A DNA stretch of 64,000 nucleotides, from NCBI RefSeq assembly GCF_018128945.1, contig NZ_CP068393.1, positions 930,001 to 994,000 on the forward strand. Reading direction: 5' to 3'. Source of the stretch: Aristaeella hokkaidonensis. Lineage in GTDB: Bacteria > Bacillota > Clostridia > Christensenellales > Aristaeellaceae. Positions within the stretch are counted from its first letter, which is position 1; each line of letters opens with the position of its first letter. Below the pieces are notes generated by a model. It worked only from the letters and a program-made list of their open reading frames with translations. It was not told the origin of the DNA and did not search any database. Positions 17,314 through 26,318 of this stretch are shown here, in pieces. The translations under genes and the position numbers were made by a program.

Positions 17314-17342
17314 TTGCATTGTATCTTTTCTGCTCTTATAAT
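17314..17342 (+). promoter_or_regulatory. Promoter for ppdK
   Basis: TTGCAT (17314-17319), 17-base spacer, TATAAT (17337-17342), leaving a leader of about 65 bases before the ribosome site GGGGAGGAATTTTG. Confidence 0.75.
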
Positions 17343-17414
17343 AAATTGATGGATAAGTAACGGCTTTCGAGGACTGTAAGCCGTTCCGTGAATATGATCG
17401 GGGAGGAATTTTGA

Positions 17415-20057
17415 ATGTCCAAAAAGTATCTGTACCTCTTCACTGAAGGCGATGCCACCATGCGTGAATTGCTTGGCGGCAAAGGCGCTAATCTTGCCGA
17501 GATGACCAAAGTCGGCCTGCCTGTTCCGCAGGGATTTACCATTTCGACGGAAGCCTGTACCCAGTACTATGAAGACGGTCGTCAGATTAACGACGAAATC
17601 CAGGCACAGATCATGGAATATATTACCAAAATGGAGGAAATCAACGGTAAGAAGTTTGGCGATCTGAAAAATCCGCTGCTGGTTTCCGTCCGCTCCGGTG
17701 CACGGGCATCCATGCCTGGTATGATGGACACAATTCTCAATCTCGGACTGAATGATGAAGTTGTGGAAGCCATGATTGCCGGAAACAGCGATCCCAAATT
17801 TGCCCGTTTTGTGTACGACAGCTACCGCCGTTTTATCCAGATGTATTCCGACGTGGTTATGGAGGTCGGAAAAAAATACTTTGAACAGCTGATCGACGAG
17901 ATGAAGGCAAAGAAAGGCGTCACCTACGATGTCGAGCTGACGGCTGAAGATCTGAAAGAACTGGCGGGTCAGTTCAAAGCTGAATACAAATCCAAGATCG
18001 GGGAAGATTTCCCCGCAGATCCCAAAGAACAGCTGATGGGCGCGGTGAAAGCCGTGTTCCGTTCCTGGGACAACCCTCGCGCAAATGTATATCGCAGAGA
18101 TAATGATATTCCGTACAGCTGGGGCACTGCAGTCAATGTTATGCCCATGGTATTCGGCAATCTGAATGACAATTCCGGCACCGGCGTTGCGTTTACCCGT
18201 GATCCCGCAACAGGCGAAAACAAGCTGATGGGCGAATTCCTTGTGAATGCCCAGGGTGAGGACGTTGTTGCCGGTGTACGTACACCCATGCCGATTTCCC
18301 AGATGAAGGATCAGTTCCCTGAAGCATATGCTGAATTTGAAAAAGTCTGCAGCCTGCTTGAAAAGCATTACCGTGATATGCAGGACATGGAATTCACCGT
18401 TGAGAACGGAAAGCTGTACATGCTGCAGTGCCGTAACGGCAAGAGAACAGCCCAGGCTGCGCTGAAGATTGCATGTGATCTTGTGGATGAAGGCATGCGC
18501 ACTGAAGAGGAAGCAGTATCCATGATTGATCCCCGCAATCTGGACACGCTTCTCCATCCTCAGTTTGATGCCGCGGCTCTGAAGAAGGCTGAGCCGATCG
18601 GAAAAGGACTTGGCGCTTCTCCCGGCGCTGCCTGCGGTAAAATCGTGTTCACTGCAGAAGATGCAGAAAAATGGGCGGAAAGAGGAGAGAAAGTTGTCCT
18701 GGTTCGTCTGGAAACTTCTCCGGAAGATATCACTGGCATGAAGAGTGCTCAGGGTATCCTGACCGTGCGCGGCGGTATGACAAGCCACGCTGCGGTTGTG
18801 GCGCGCGGCATGGGTAAATGCTGTGTTTCCGGCTGCGGTGAAATCGCTATGGATGAGGAAAACAAGAAATTTGAGCTGGCCGGCAAGACCTTCAAAGAAG
18901 GGGATTTCATTTCCATCGACGGAACGACCGGACGCATTTATGACGGCCTGATTCCTACGGTCGATGCAAAGATTGCCGGAGAATTCGGCAGGATTATGGC
19001 CTGGGCTGATAAATACCGCAAGCTTCATGTCCGCACAAATGCCGATACCCCCGCAGATGCCAGAAAAGCCAGAGAACTCGGTGCCGAGGGCATCGGCCTG
19101 TGCCGTACTGAGCATATGTTCTTTGAACCGGAGCGCATTGCCGCTTTCCGTGAAATGATCTGTTCCGACACGGTGGAAGAACGTGAAGCGGCATTAAACA
19201 AGATTCTTCCTTATCAGCAAAGCGATTTTGAGAAACTGTATGAAGCACTTGAAGGATATCCTGTCTGCATCCGGTTCCTCGATCCGCCTCTTCATGAGTT
19301 TGTTCCCACAAATGATGAAGAGATCAAGCAGCTTGCTGATGCGCAGGGAAAGAGTGTTGAAACCATCAGGAACATCATTGCTTCTCTGCATGAGTTTAAC
19401 CCGATGATGGGCCATCGCGGATGCCGTCTGGCGGTCACCTATCCTGAAATTGCCAAAATGCAGACTAAAGCTGTGATCAGGGCTGCAATCAATACTCAGA
19501 AGGCTCATCCCGACTGGCATATTCGTCCTGAAATCATGATTCCGCTGGTCTGCGAAGTCAAGGAACTGAAGTTTGTTAAAAAGGTTGTTATTGAGACTGC
19601 TGACGCAGAAATTGCAAATGCTGGAGCTGCACTTGAATATGAAGTCGGTACAATGATTGAGATTCCGCGTGCGGCACTGACTGCAGACGAAATTGCCGCT
19701 GAAGCTGATTTCTTCTGCTTTGGTACCAATGACCTTACTCAGATGACTTTTGGTTTCAGCCGTGATGATGCCGGTAAGTTCCTGAGCGCTTATTATGATA
19801 CCAAGATCTTTGAAAACGATCCGTTTGCCAAGCTTGATCAGACAGGCGTCGGTAAACTGATGAAGATGGCTATTGAACTTGGCCGTCCTGTTAACCCGAA
19901 ACTGCATGTTGGTATCTGCGGTGAACACGGTGGAGATCCGAGCTCCGTGGAATTCTGCCATAAGATCGGCCTGGATTACGTAAGCTGTTCGCCCTTCCGT
20001 GTTCCGATTGCCCGGCTTGCTGCGGCACAGGCAGCTATCAGCAATTCCGGAAAATAA
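17415..20057 (+). CDS. ppdK: Pyruvate, phosphate dikinase
   Basis: 880 aa, full length. It interconverts pyruvate, ATP and phosphate with PEP, AMP and pyrophosphate, and in anaerobes often acts in glycolysis to gain energy from pyrophosphate. Domains in order: ATP-grasp nucleotide domain (LLGGKGANLAEM near 15, SVRSGARASMPGM near 95), swivelling phosphohistidine domain with GGMTSHAAVVARGMG (His458), and the PEP-utilising barrel with GLCRTEHMF, MIPLVCEVKEL, FGTNDLTQMTFG and catalytic C835 in GICGEHGGDP. It is monocistronic, with a promoter upstream and terminator downstream. Codon choice is biased to frequent codons (few AGA/ATA), which suggests high expression. Confidence 0.98.
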   Translation: MSKKYLYLFTEGDATMRELLGGKGANLAEMTKVGLPVPQGFTISTEACTQYYEDGRQINDEIQAQIMEYITKMEEINGKKFGDLKNPLLVSVRSGARASMPGMMDTILNLGLNDEVVEAMIAGNSDPKFARFVYDSYRRFIQMYSDVVMEVGKKYFEQLIDEMKAKKGVTYDVELTAEDLKELAGQFKAEYKSKIGEDFPADPKEQLMGAVKAVFRSWDNPRANVYRRDNDIPYSWGTAVNVMPMVFGNLNDNSGTGVAFTRDPATGENKLMGEFLVNAQGEDVVAGVRTPMPISQMKDQFPEAYAEFEKVCSLLEKHYRDMQDMEFTVENGKLYMLQCRNGKRTAQAALKIACDLVDEGMRTEEEAVSMIDPRNLDTLLHPQFDAAALKKAEPIGKGLGASPGAACGKIVFTAEDAEKWAERGEKVVLVRLETSPEDITGMKSAQGILTVRGGMTSHAAVVARGMGKCCVSGCGEIAMDEENKKFELAGKTFKEGDFISIDGTTGRIYDGLIPTVDAKIAGEFGRIMAWADKYRKLHVRTNADTPADARKARELGAEGIGLCRTEHMFFEPERIAAFREMICSDTVEEREAALNKILPYQQSDFEKLYEALEGYPVCIRFLDPPLHEFVPTNDEEIKQLADAQGKSVETIRNIIASLHEFNPMMGHRGCRLAVTYPEIAKMQTKAVIRAAINTQKAHPDWHIRPEIMIPLVCEVKELKFVKKVVIETADAEIANAGAALEYEVGTMIEIPRAALTADEIAAEADFFCFGTNDLTQMTFGFSRDDAGKFLSAYYDTKIFENDPFAKLDQTGVGKLMKMAIELGRPVNPKLHVGICGEHGGDPSSVEFCHKIGLDYVSCSPFRVPIARLAAAQAAISNSGK

Positions 20058-20092
20058 ACCTAATTACAAGTTCGGAATTAATCATCCCTGAA

Positions 20093-20130
20093 AAAACGAG
20101 GCACAGATAATCATATCTGTGCCCCGTTTT
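20093..20130. terminator. Bidirectional terminator between ppdK and recX
   Basis: Stem AAAACG-a-GGCACAGAT pairing with ATCTGTGCC-c-CGTTTT around the loop AATCAT, ending in TTTTTCT on the plus strand and TTTTTTC on the minus strand. Confidence 0.85.
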
Positions 20131-20134
20131 TCTG

Positions 20135-20755
20135 TTACAGCTTGTTTTCAGCCGATTTGCAGGCTGCTCTGGCTGTATCCCAGCTATATCCTTTTCGAAC
20201 CAGCATTCCGATGACTTTCTGTCTGGATTTACGAAGATCTTCATCCGGTTTTCTGCGTATCCAGGCCTTCCTTGCGAGAGATTCGGCTTTATCCAATCCG
20301 ACTTCTTCGTTTACTGAATCAAATGCTGTATCAATCATCTCCTGAGCAATCCCTTTTGAACGGAGTTCACGGCGAATAACAGCAGGACCATAGCCGCGGT
20401 TAAGGCGGTATTGAATCCACTGATTACAAAAATCCATATCATTCAGCAGTTTTTCTTTTTCCAGTTTATAGACAACAAGTTCGATTACCTCAGAAGTATA
20501 TCTGTGTCGAGACAGGCGGGAAGTGATTTCTCCTGAACTGCAGGGGCGTCTTGCAAGCATGGCAACAGCCTGGTTTAATGCCCGCGGATACTGACGCACC
20601 TTCAACCAATGGAAAAATGCATCTTCAGACATTTCAGCATCTTTATAAATTCCGGTACCGGCAAGATCTTCGTATCTGAGCCAGTATCTTTCTCCGTTAT
20701 CCAGAAGAATAGAAATTTGTGAACCTGCTTTATTCAGCTCCATTATTCTGACCAT
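20135..20755 (-). CDS. recX: Recombination regulator RecX
   Basis: 206 aa from an ATG preceded by GGAAGGAGCTGCCGTC. The track of helical three-helix repeats is visible: ALNQAVAMLARRPCSSGEIT, LSRHRYTSEVIELVVYKLEK, LLNDMDFCNQWIQYRLNRGY-type segments, GPAVIRRELRSKGI, and a final VIGMLVRKGYSWDTARAACK. RecX binds RecA filaments and limits their activity. It is the last gene of the lgt-serine hydrolase-recX operon and overlaps the hydrolase stop by 13 bases. recA is not in the window. Confidence 0.92.
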   Translation of the reverse strand: MVRIMELNKAGSQISILLDNGERYWLRYEDLAGTGIYKDAEMSEDAFFHWLKVRQYPRALNQAVAMLARRPCSSGEITSRLSRHRYTSEVIELVVYKLEKEKLLNDMDFCNQWIQYRLNRGYGPAVIRRELRSKGIAQEMIDTAFDSVNEEVGLDKAESLARKAWIRRKPDEDLRKSRQKVIGMLVRKGYSWDTARAACKSAENKL

Positions 20756-21903
20756 GACGGCAGCTCCTTCCTGTAGGCCCAGTGAAGGAGATCCCTGTTG
20801 GCTGCGCCGAGACGTCCTTTTCTTGCTTCGCTGCAACCGCCGTTCAGAGTGATGAACAGGCATTTAGTCCGGTCATCCCAGAATGCGCCGTCAGCACAGC
20901 CGTAAGCAAATCCCTGGTGACCATATACAATGTTGTCTGAGACAAAAGGATCACTGATGCGCAGAAGACCAAGGCCGTAAGATAAAGTCGGTGAAAGTCT
21001 GCCATAGGATGCATGCTTCGCTTTCATATCATTCAGAGCTGAGGATGAAATATAGCTGTTGTCATCTGATGCCAGCATTTTAAACAATTTGCTTAAAGAT
21101 AGTATATCAATATACATACTGCCGGCTGTATGCCCATAATGACGCAGGGGATCCGGATGAGTCAGTCCGGAGGAACCGAGACGGGTTACAAATACTTCAG
21201 AGCCCTTATGATAAGGCAGGATACGGGTTACCGGCATAATTTTATTTCGGGGAATACAGCAGCCCTCCAGAGTAGCGTTCATATCAAGAGGGGAAAAGAG
21301 ATACTGGCTGAATACTGCACTAAGCGGTATCTGCAGCACCTGTTCCAGAATACATCCAATCAGCCCGAAGCCAAGATTTGAATAATGGAATTCAGCACCG
21401 GGAGTGAAACAACGTGACACAGAAAGCACATCCGGGAAAGGAATGCCGTTTTCAACAGATTGCTCCAGATCAGGAGGATCTATAATGCCTGAGGTGTGGG
21501 ACAGGAGATGACGGAGTGTGATACCGTTTAAAGCCTTTTGCTCTGTTTCAGCGGTAAAAAGATCACTGACAGGCATGTCTACATCCAGAAGACCAAGATC
21601 TGAAAGATGCATAACAAGAGTGGATGTTGCTGTTTTCGTAATGGAAGCCACCCGGAAAAACGTGTCAGGCAGCGGTATGTGGCAAGGATCCTGGGATGAA
21701 GTCAGGATCAGTGCAGACTGGTTCCCGGCAGAAAGGTATGTTGCGGATCCAAGAACATGGTGTTTGCGGATAAGATGAACAAATGCGTCCGCATAAATCA
21801 GATTATGACCGGAATGATCGCTTACGGGACTTTTACCGCAGCCCGGGGCGCAGAAGGGCAGGGCCAGTCGATAAAGGATATTTTTAAGCACAGTGGTCGG
21901 CAT
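20743..21903 (-). CDS. Serine hydrolase of the beta-lactamase/transpeptidase-like (class C) superfamily
   Basis: 386 aa. The three active-site elements are present: SITK (Ser-x-x-Lys) in FRVASITKTATSTLVMHL near residue 89, the Tyr motif YSN in FHYSNLGFGLIG, and an HQG triad equivalent to KTG in VYGHQGFAYG near 340. LRHLLSHTSGI supports the same family. No classical signal peptide is seen, so it may be cytoplasmic or leave by another route. Relatives include D-aminopeptidases, esterases and AmpC-like enzymes; the substrate is unknown. Its Shine-Dalgarno AGGAGGTGGAAA lies inside the end of lgt, so the two are translated together. Confidence 0.87.
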   Translation of the reverse strand: MPTTVLKNILYRLALPFCAPGCGKSPVSDHSGHNLIYADAFVHLIRKHHVLGSATYLSAGNQSALILTSSQDPCHIPLPDTFFRVASITKTATSTLVMHLSDLGLLDVDMPVSDLFTAETEQKALNGITLRHLLSHTSGIIDPPDLEQSVENGIPFPDVLSVSRCFTPGAEFHYSNLGFGLIGCILEQVLQIPLSAVFSQYLFSPLDMNATLEGCCIPRNKIMPVTRILPYHKGSEVFVTRLGSSGLTHPDPLRHYGHTAGSMYIDILSLSKLFKMLASDDNSYISSSALNDMKAKHASYGRLSPTLSYGLGLLRISDPFVSDNIVYGHQGFAYGCADGAFWDDRTKCLFITLNGGCSEARKGRLGAANRDLLHWAYRKELPSWSE

Positions 21904-22867
21904 TTTCCACCTCCTGCAGATCCCGGGGGAAATATACAGAGCACAAACCGAAAACCATCAGCACGGAACAGACGCTGAGAAGGATGACAGTATGTTTCAC
22001 GGAAAGCATAAAATAACTATGCCCAAAGAGAGAATAACAGATAATGACTATAACACTGATTACAGCCAATGGGAAAAGAATGATAAAAGAGAAAGGGTGC
22101 TTCTTAACAGGTTTTACTGAAGATAACCTGTACCGGAAAAGGATGAAAGTGCATAATACAGCGCTGAACAGCTGACTTATTCTTACAGAAGACGCATAAA
22201 GGGAATCCGTCCTGAGCTCCTCAATAATCAGCCGGCCTGCAGCATAAAGGAAAAGATAAAAGAAAAATACGTCGCCTTTCCTGCGGTTTAACAGGGTATG
22301 CCTTGTAAGAAGAAGAAAAATAAATACGAAAAAATCCCAAACAGATTCATAGAAAAAAGTAGCTAGATGCCATGTATATCCATCAGCGGGTATCTGTACG
22401 GCAAAAGGGAAAAAACAGGGGAAAGATCCGGAGACAGGCAGACCATAGGCTTCCATGTTGAACCAGTTACCCCATCGTCCGATCGCCTGTGCCAGCGCAA
22501 GACCGGGCACGATAATATCACATAACAGAAGGAAAGAAATATTCCTGCGCCTGCAGAAGATAAACAGAACAAGCAGTCCTGCAATGATCCCGCCATAGAT
22601 GGCCAGACCGCCCTCCCAGACACGAAAAACAGAAAAAAGATCATTCTGAAACTGATGAAAAGAAAAAACCACATAGTAAACACGTGCGCCGATAATGCCG
22701 CCGGGTATGAGCCATAAAGCAAGATCCAGCACAGTGTCGCGGGGAAGTCGGGCGTACTTCTCTTCCCTGCAGGAAAAAAACAGTGCGAGCGAAGCGCCGA
22801 CGACAATCAGAAAACTGTACCAGGTAACCGGATAAATCAGGTATCTAGAATAAGGGACTGAAGACAT
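21884..22867 (-). CDS. lgt: Prolipoprotein diacylglyceryl transferase
   Basis: 327 aa integral membrane enzyme that attaches diacylglycerol to the lipobox cysteine of prelipoproteins. Start is the ATG after AAGGAGTAAAAGC. Multiple membrane helices and the family signature GRWGNWFNMEAYG (here with Trp in place of the usual Phe) are present, with GGIIGARVYYVVF and GGLAIYGGIIAGL before it and the active-site region ending in LIIEELRTDSLY. After residue 255 there are two further hydrophobic segments (FSFIILFPLAVISVIVIICY and TVILLSVCSVLMVFGLCSVY) that exceed the usual family end. Upstream is the divergent upp gene. Confidence 0.93.
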   Translation of the reverse strand: MSSVPYSRYLIYPVTWYSFLIVVGASLALFFSCREEKYARLPRDTVLDLALWLIPGGIIGARVYYVVFSFHQFQNDLFSVFRVWEGGLAIYGGIIAGLLVLFIFCRRRNISFLLLCDIIVPGLALAQAIGRWGNWFNMEAYGLPVSGSFPCFFPFAVQIPADGYTWHLATFFYESVWDFFVFIFLLLTRHTLLNRRKGDVFFFYLFLYAAGRLIIEELRTDSLYASSVRISQLFSAVLCTFILFRYRLSSVKPVKKHPFSFIILFPLAVISVIVIICYSLFGHSYFMLSVKHTVILLSVCSVLMVFGLCSVYFPRDLQEVENADHCA

Positions 22868-22950
22868 GCTTTTACTCCTTATATTCAATAAAAAGATTAT
22901 AAATTTGCGCCCTGGATGTGTCAATGAAAAGGCAAATATAGGAATTGTGA

Positions 22951-23661
<711 letters not shown>

Positions 23662-23665
23662 AGCA

Positions 23666-25342
23666 ATGCCTCAGAAACCTGTTTTTGCCAGGGCTCCCAT
23701 CCTGGCAGTATCACATTGTTTTCCCTGCAACGGTACAATCAGAACGACGGATGAAAGTATCAAAAATCTTTATGTTACTGCCGGACGCTGGATTGATAAT
23801 CCGTATTTGTGGGAAGGATTATTTCGTGTTGCCTGTCTGATCAAAAACAAACCGATGGAGGAACCGGTTACAGCGCTGATTCTGAATGCTGTCAGAGACA
23901 CAGAAAACGGTTCTGCAGAAGGTTGTCTGTCAAGACAGATCAGTATTATACGTGCTGCTTTTGCGGTGTATGAATACAACACAGACCGGATGCTGCTGCA
24001 AAGGCTTGCTGTCTGGTGTCATTATCTGGAAATAGAGTTTGAGCATCTTATAAAAGAGGATCCTGAACCGCTGTATAAACCTGCGGACCTGATGGAATTT
24101 CTCGTTCGCTTTTACCAGGTAACAGGGCTTAAAGCTGTTCTGCGGATCTGCACAAGACTCAGAGCTGCAGCATTCAACTGGACATCAGCACTGCATACTT
24201 TTCAGCAATCCATCCCAGTCTGCACAGATGAATTGCATCCTGTTATGCCGGAACTTACAGAAGCACCAGAAGACATCGATTATGATGAAAAGGAAAAACT
24301 GATTAACCATGCTGAAATGCTGGCAGACGGGATTCGTTATTCTGTTTTTTCCGGTATATTCAGCGGAAACGGACAGGATCTTGCCGCGGGGAAGGTCGTC
24401 TGGAGGTATCTGCGCAAGCATCATCATGCGCTCTGCGGAGGGACTACTTCCAATCCTTACCTGTGCGGAAATGCACCGGAACAGCCGATCAGCAACTGTA
24501 CTGTTGCAGCTTGGGTTGAAGCCTTTGCTTCACAGCTCATTCTGGAAGATTCAGAATGGGCGCTGGATGAACTTATCAGGATTGTATTTAACAGCCTTGA
24601 AGACTGCCTGAACAAGGAAAGGGCCGGAAACATACAGAAAGTCAATGGTTCAGCATATGCATTCAACCAGAGTGGAGAAACAGCCGATTTGTATGCACGG
24701 CTGACAAGAGCAGCAGCAGTCGTCTATCAACACGCTGTAACGCTGAAAGAAAAGGGAATCTGTGTGAATTACACGGTTCCGGGAAAGTTTCTCCTGATGA
24801 TCCGGAAACAGGCTGTCATACTGAATATGAATGAAGACAGCCTTCAGCTGCAGTGCAAAAAAACGATTAATGCTTATCTGGATGTATTTATACCGGTAAC
24901 AGGGACATCCGTGATAAAACTGACTGGTTCTCAGGAAGATACAGATCTGACTGATACGGTTGTCTCAAAAGAAAGCGGATACTATGTTCATCTGAAAAAA
25001 GAATGGCAAAATCAGGATGGAGTTCTTTTTGAGGACACGGACAGAGTCATCAGTGAAGATACGCATCATCAGGGAATATGTTATATCCACAATAATCGGC
25101 TTTATGCCCTTCCCGTCAAAAAAGACGATCCAAATTATGCGGTTCATAGTGGAAGCGAAATATACGACGGAGGCGTTAAAGTCAGTATGTCTGTGATTCC
25201 CGGAACGTATCATCCGGATAAAAAGACGGATATTCCGGTTCTGCCTGTGTCTGATTCCCAGGCCGAACTGAAAGAATTAATCCCTTACAGCAGAACAAAA
25301 GACAGAATGACTATGTTTCCAAGGATAAAAACGCATGTTTGA
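23666..25342 (+). CDS. Divergent GH127-like (beta-L-arabinofuranosidase superfamily) protein
   Basis: 558 aa, no signal peptide. Start at 23666 is 4 bases after the upp stop without a clear ribosome site, so coupling is likely. The helical part matches the alpha/alpha-barrel pattern of GH127-type proteins by eye: DLMEFLVRFYQVTGLKAVLR, INHAEMLADGIRYSVFSGIF, then LCGNAPEQPISNCTVAAWVE and DELIRIVFNSLEDCL, where relatives read roughly ELCxVxE and ERIxFNALP. One cysteine (in SNCTV) stays while the usual Glu before it is not visible. The C-terminal 160 residues look like beta-sandwich. The assignment is a pattern match and activity is doubtful. dus overlaps its end. Confidence 0.45.
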   Translation: MPQKPVFARAPILAVSHCFPCNGTIRTTDESIKNLYVTAGRWIDNPYLWEGLFRVACLIKNKPMEEPVTALILNAVRDTENGSAEGCLSRQISIIRAAFAVYEYNTDRMLLQRLAVWCHYLEIEFEHLIKEDPEPLYKPADLMEFLVRFYQVTGLKAVLRICTRLRAAAFNWTSALHTFQQSIPVCTDELHPVMPELTEAPEDIDYDEKEKLINHAEMLADGIRYSVFSGIFSGNGQDLAAGKVVWRYLRKHHHALCGGTTSNPYLCGNAPEQPISNCTVAAWVEAFASQLILEDSEWALDELIRIVFNSLEDCLNKERAGNIQKVNGSAYAFNQSGETADLYARLTRAAAVVYQHAVTLKEKGICVNYTVPGKFLLMIRKQAVILNMNEDSLQLQCKKTINAYLDVFIPVTGTSVIKLTGSQEDTDLTDTVVSKESGYYVHLKKEWQNQDGVLFEDTDRVISEDTHHQGICYIHNNRLYALPVKKDDPNYAVHSGSEIYDGGVKVSMSVIPGTYHPDKKTDIPVLPVSDSQAELKELIPYSRTKDRMTMFPRIKTHV

Positions 25343-26318
25343 TATCAGGCTTGCACCTATGTGCGGCATAACAGATCATGTCTACAGAACAATATGTTAT
25401 GAACAGGGATGTGATCTTGCGTATACGGAAATGATCAGCGCAATGGGGTATTTGTGTGCGCCGAAACAACGGGCAACCCAGGAACTGATGATCCGCGGCC
25501 CCAGGGAGCCGTTTCTTATTCTGCAGCTTTTCGGCCGTGATCCGGATACAGTTGCAGAAGCTGCAAAACGAATATGCGATCTGGGAATATATGACGGTAT
25601 TGACCTGAATATGGGTTGTCCAGCCAAAAAGATTGCACCATCAGGAGAAGGATGCGGGTTGATGCGTACACCGCTGATCGCTTCTGACATGATGGAGAAG
25701 ACCGTTAAAGCTTCCTCTCTGCCTGTTTCTGTCAAAATGAGAATAGGGTATGACAGCGAACACATAAATGTGGAAGAATATGCAAAAATGGCTGAGAATG
25801 CAGGGATTGTTTCTGTCACTGTGCATGGAAGAACAAGGGAGCAGCAGTACAGTGGAGAAGCAGACTGGGGTATTATTGCCAGGGTTAAGGAAAAGGTTCA
25901 TATTCCAGTGATTGGAAACGGAGATCTGTTTTCCGCGGAAGATGCATTGGACAAACAAAAGAAGGCAAATACTGACGGGGTGATGATCGGACGAGGAGCC
26001 CTGGGGAATCCGTGGATATTCAGACAAATCCGTGAACTGGAGAAAGGTCAGTCTGTCAGGCCTGTGACAAACGAGGAAAAACATGCGATGATTATCAGGC
26101 ATTATCATATGATGCTTGATTCAAGACCCGAACAGATTGCTGTAAGGGAAATGAGAAAACATATAGGATGGTACATTAAAGGGATACGAGGCGCAGGAAA
26201 ATTCAGAACGGAGATAAACCAATGTCCTGACGCTGCAACAGCAATGAAACTGACAGATTGTTTTTTCGAAGATGCACAAAAGATAAAGGAACCTGATCAG
26301 CAGGAGGACAGGCAATGA
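25335..26318 (+). CDS. tRNA-dihydrouridine synthase
   Basis: 327 aa flavoenzyme reducing uridine to dihydrouridine in the D-loop of tRNA. DusB-like features: LAPMCGITDHVYR at the N-terminus, DLNMGCPAKKI with the catalytic Cys, LPVSVKMRIGYD, VTVHGRTREQQYSGEADW, VIGNGDLFSAEDAL and the FMN phosphate site DGVMIGRGALGNPWIF. The C-terminal tRNA-binding domain ends in MRKHIGWYIKGIRGAGKFR. Start overlaps the preceding gene by 8 bases, and the next gene starts within its stop region (4-base overlap), giving a tight unit. Confidence 0.95.
   Translation: MFDIRLAPMCGITDHVYRTICYEQGCDLAYTEMISAMGYLCAPKQRATQELMIRGPREPFLILQLFGRDPDTVAEAAKRICDLGIYDGIDLNMGCPAKKIAPSGEGCGLMRTPLIASDMMEKTVKASSLPVSVKMRIGYDSEHINVEEYAKMAENAGIVSVTVHGRTREQQYSGEADWGIIARVKEKVHIPVIGNGDLFSAEDALDKQKKANTDGVMIGRGALGNPWIFRQIRELEKGQSVRPVTNEEKHAMIIRHYHMMLDSRPEQIAVREMRKHIGWYIKGIRGAGKFRTEINQCPDAATAMKLTDCFFEDAQKIKEPDQQEDRQ

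Noticed and set aside
17247..19115. 622-codon open frame on the minus strand opposite ppdK
   Set aside because: It lies antisense to the well-supported ppdK, has no ribosome site, is rich in His, Cys and Phe, and shows no domain. It is a by-product of the biased codon use of ppdK.
19194..19961. 255-codon minus-strand open frame in the 3' half of ppdK
   Set aside because: Same reason: mirror frame of strongly biased codons, no start site, no recognisable sequence.
20743..21903. Reading the serine hydrolase as an AmpC beta-lactamase giving resistance
   Set aside because: It has the superfamily motifs but no signal peptide and the third motif is HQG rather than KTG; many housekeeping esterases and peptidases look the same.
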